DNA from: an uncultured Phycisphaerales bacterium
GTDB taxonomy: Bacteria; Planctomycetota; Phycisphaerae; Phycisphaerales; UBA1924
DNA: 18,065 bases
Direction of reading: 5' to 3'
Assembly (NCBI GenBank): GCA_937891445.1
Contig: CALAFV010000262.1
Coordinates: 1-18,065, forward strand
A program made the position numbers and the translations under genes. The first letter of the stretch is position 1. The number at the start of each line of letters is the position of its first letter. Below are positions 16,534 to 18,065 of the stretch, piece by piece. A model generated the notes under the pieces. The model was not told the DNA's origin and did no database searches. It was given only the letters and a program-made list of their open reading frames with translations.

Positions 16534-18065
16534 GCAGCAGCCTCCACCATGTCCGGAACTTGCGCGCCTTCGGACGACGCAACCGACGTGACCGCGCGCG
16601 CCGCGCGGCCGGACGCGCCCTCAGGCGGCGACGACGGCGGCGCCTCCGCGGGTTTGGCCGGCAGTTCCAGCGTAAACAACGCCCCCCGGCCGGGGCCGTC
16701 GCTCCGCACCGTCAGCGAGCCCTGCAGTTCCTTCGCCGCCAGCGCCGACGTGTGCAGCCCGAAGCCGTGCCCCTTCTCCTTGGTCGTGAACCCGTGGGTG
16801 AAGATGCGCGTGAGATTCTCCGGCGCGATCCCTACCCCGTTGTCCTCCACCTCCACGCGAACGCCACCCTCGGGACGCGGCACGATGCGCAGGATCACCT
16901 CGCGGTCGCCCCGGATGTCGCGCACGGCATCCTTGGCGTTGGAGAGCAGGTTCACCAGGATCTGCAGGACCTTATGCTTGTCCGTGCTCACCTGTGTCCC
17001 CTCGCCGTACTCGCGGCGGAGCGTTACCAAGTGCCGCTTGAACGACTCGCCCACCATCCGCAGCGCATCCTCCGCCAGCTCCCGCACGTCCACCGTTTCG
17101 ATCACTCCGGCGGACTTCGCGATCGACTGCTGGACGCTGATGATGTCCTTGATGTGGGCGATGTGGCTCGTGAGGTGGTCAATCTCGCGCAGCACCCGGT
17201 CCTGCTCTTCCGCTAAGGCCCGCCCCAGTTGCGCCAGGTAGCCGGGGATCATCTTGCCCTTCTCGTCGGCGGTCATGAACGTGCCAAGGTCCGCCTCGTG
17301 CTGCCCCAGCAGTTCCGCCAGTTTTGCCACCGCCGCCACGCGGCTGCGCCGCACCGTCTCCTCCACCACCGACGCCGACACGTTGACGCTGTTGAGCACG
17401 TTGCCGACGTTGTGCAGCACGCCTGTGGCGACCTCCGCCATCCCGGCCTGGCGGCTGGTCTGCACAAGTTTCTTGTTGAGCTGCTCCCGCTCCAACTCCG
17501 CCTGCTTGCGGTCGGAGATGTCCGTGCCGATGCACACGTAGCCCGCCGCGCGTCCCTGCGCGTCGCGGATCGATGACCCCGAGAGACTGATCGGCACCTT
17601 CCGGCCGTCCTTGGCGAAGTACGTCACCTCGTGGTCCCGCTTGCTCCCCGTCCCCAGCAGTTCCTCGAGCACCTCCGCCGTCAGCAACTTGCCGTCGGCG
17701 GCGCAGAACAGGCTCGCGGTGCGTCCCACCAGTTCCGCTTCGGTGTACCCCAGCAGGTCGATCGTCGCCTGGTTGACCGTCTTGATCCGAGCGTCCTTGT
17801 CCACGACGATCAGCGTGTCCGCCATCGACTGCACCACGTCGTTGATGAACGTGGTCTTCGCCGAAAGCGTCGCCAGCCGCTGCGTCATCTGCGCCAGGCG
17901 CAGCGCCAGGTCGTTGACGCCCCGCGCAAGCGCCACGAGTTCCGCCGATCCTCGCAGCGGCACGCGGATCGCCTCAGCGCCCCCTTTGCTCATCGCCCCG
18001 ATCGCCCGCCGAATGTGGATCAGCGGCGTCACGATCCGCCCCGCCCCGGCGTATGTCGCCCCGCC
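16530..18065 (-). CDS. Sensor histidine kinase with HAMP and PAS domains, 5' partial
   Basis: Autophosphorylating sensor kinase; probable donor to the REC domain of the gene that overlaps it. The frame stays open to the window edge, so the N-terminus, including an expected membrane segment and sensor region, is outside. The visible part starts in a HAMP-like stretch (GRIVTPLIHIRRAI); the GTG at 18032 is an internal codon. Numbered from that GTG, a PAS domain covers about 62-180 (VDKDARIKTVNQATIDLLGY to GTDISDRKQ). The phosphorylatable His is probably His207 in GVLHNVGNVLNSV. The ATPase domain has an N box NLLSNAKDAV (Asn361, Asn365), G1 VEDNGVGI (Asp398) and G2 GHGFGLHTSA. A Pro/Ala-rich tail of about 40 residues ends the chain. 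The His box is not the common HExxxP type of HisKA kinases. The signal sensed cannot be judged from this part. Confidence 0.92.
   Translation of the reverse strand, partial: GGATYAGAGRIVTPLIHIRRAIGAMSKGGAEAIRVPLRGSAELVALARGVNDLALRLAQMTQRLATLSAKTTFINDVVQSMADTLIVVDKDARIKTVNQATIDLLGYTEAELVGRTASLFCAADGKLLTAEVLEELLGTGSKRDHEVTYFAKDGRKVPISLSGSSIRDAQGRAAGYVCIGTDISDRKQAELEREQLNKKLVQTSRQAGMAEVATGVLHNVGNVLNSVNVSASVVEETVRRSRVAAVAKLAELLGQHEADLGTFMTADEKGKMIPGYLAQLGRALAEEQDRVLREIDHLTSHIAHIKDIISVQQSIAKSAGVIETVDVRELAEDALRMVGESFKRHLVTLRREYGEGTQVSTDKHKVLQILVNLLSNAKDAVRDIRGDREVILRIVPRPEGGVRVEVEDNGVGIAPENLTRIFTHGFTTKEKGHGFGLHTSALAAKELQGSLTVRSDGPGRGALFTLELPAKPAEAPPSSPPEGASGRAARAVTSVASSEGAQVPDMVEAAA
16541..16548 (-). 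promoter_or_regulatory. Ribosome binding site of the REC-GGDEF-EAL gene
   Basis: On the minus strand GGTGGAGG lies 7 bases before the ATG ending at 16533, within the final codons of the kinase. It supports this start over the internal Met 28 codons later. Confidence 0.55.

Noticed and set aside
14587..17241. 884-codon plus-strand open frame opposite the regulator and kinase
   Set aside because: It crosses two well-supported minus-strand genes and has low-complexity composition without motifs; an artefact of GC-rich codon use.

Overview
This window is GC-rich bacterial DNA with almost no intergenic space: eight protein genes, two of them cut by the window edges. I see no tRNA, rRNA, CRISPR array, transposase or phage gene. 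The sequence alone does not fix the taxon. The high GC, several GTG starts, a fused trehalose synthase-maltokinase, and a histidine kinase paired with a REC-GGDEF-EAL regulator would fit Planctomycetota (Phycisphaerae-like), Myxococcota or a similar environmental phylum, but this is a weak guess.

Left and middle (1 to 14498, plus strand): a six-gene alpha-glucan/trehalose cluster. The order is treS-mak fusion (5' end missing), glgB branching enzyme, malQ 4-alpha-glucanotransferase, treZ trehalohydrolase, an uncharacterised GH57/DUF3536 protein, and treY malto-oligosyltrehalose synthase. Three junctions overlap at stop/start codons (GTGA, ATGA, TGATG) and the other two gaps are 16 and 1 bases, so the cluster is probably one transcript. 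The active-site residues expected for each GH13 or GH57 enzyme are visible.

Together the genes describe a cycle. Maltodextrin chains are converted by TreY and TreZ to trehalose. TreS isomerises trehalose to maltose, and Mak phosphorylates it to maltose-1-phosphate. A GlgE-type transferase (not in the window, possibly just upstream) would return this to alpha-glucan, which GlgB branches and MalQ redistributes. No debranching enzyme of the TreX/GlgX kind is present. The GH57/DUF3536 gene sits between treZ and treY and is the least understood member.

Right end (14512 to 18065, minus strand): a convergent two-gene signalling operon. A membrane-type HAMP-PAS histidine kinase (N-terminus outside the window) overlaps by 4 bases a response regulator with REC, GGDEF and EAL domains, so phosphorylation is probably coupled to cyclic-di-GMP turnover. 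Nothing in the sequence ties it to the trehalose cluster beyond proximity.

The most unusual broad-scale signal is a change of third-codon-base preference inside the cluster. The upstream genes end codons mostly in G, while the last part of treZ and the GH57 gene end them mostly in C. This suggests a mosaic origin or a local change of mutational regime.
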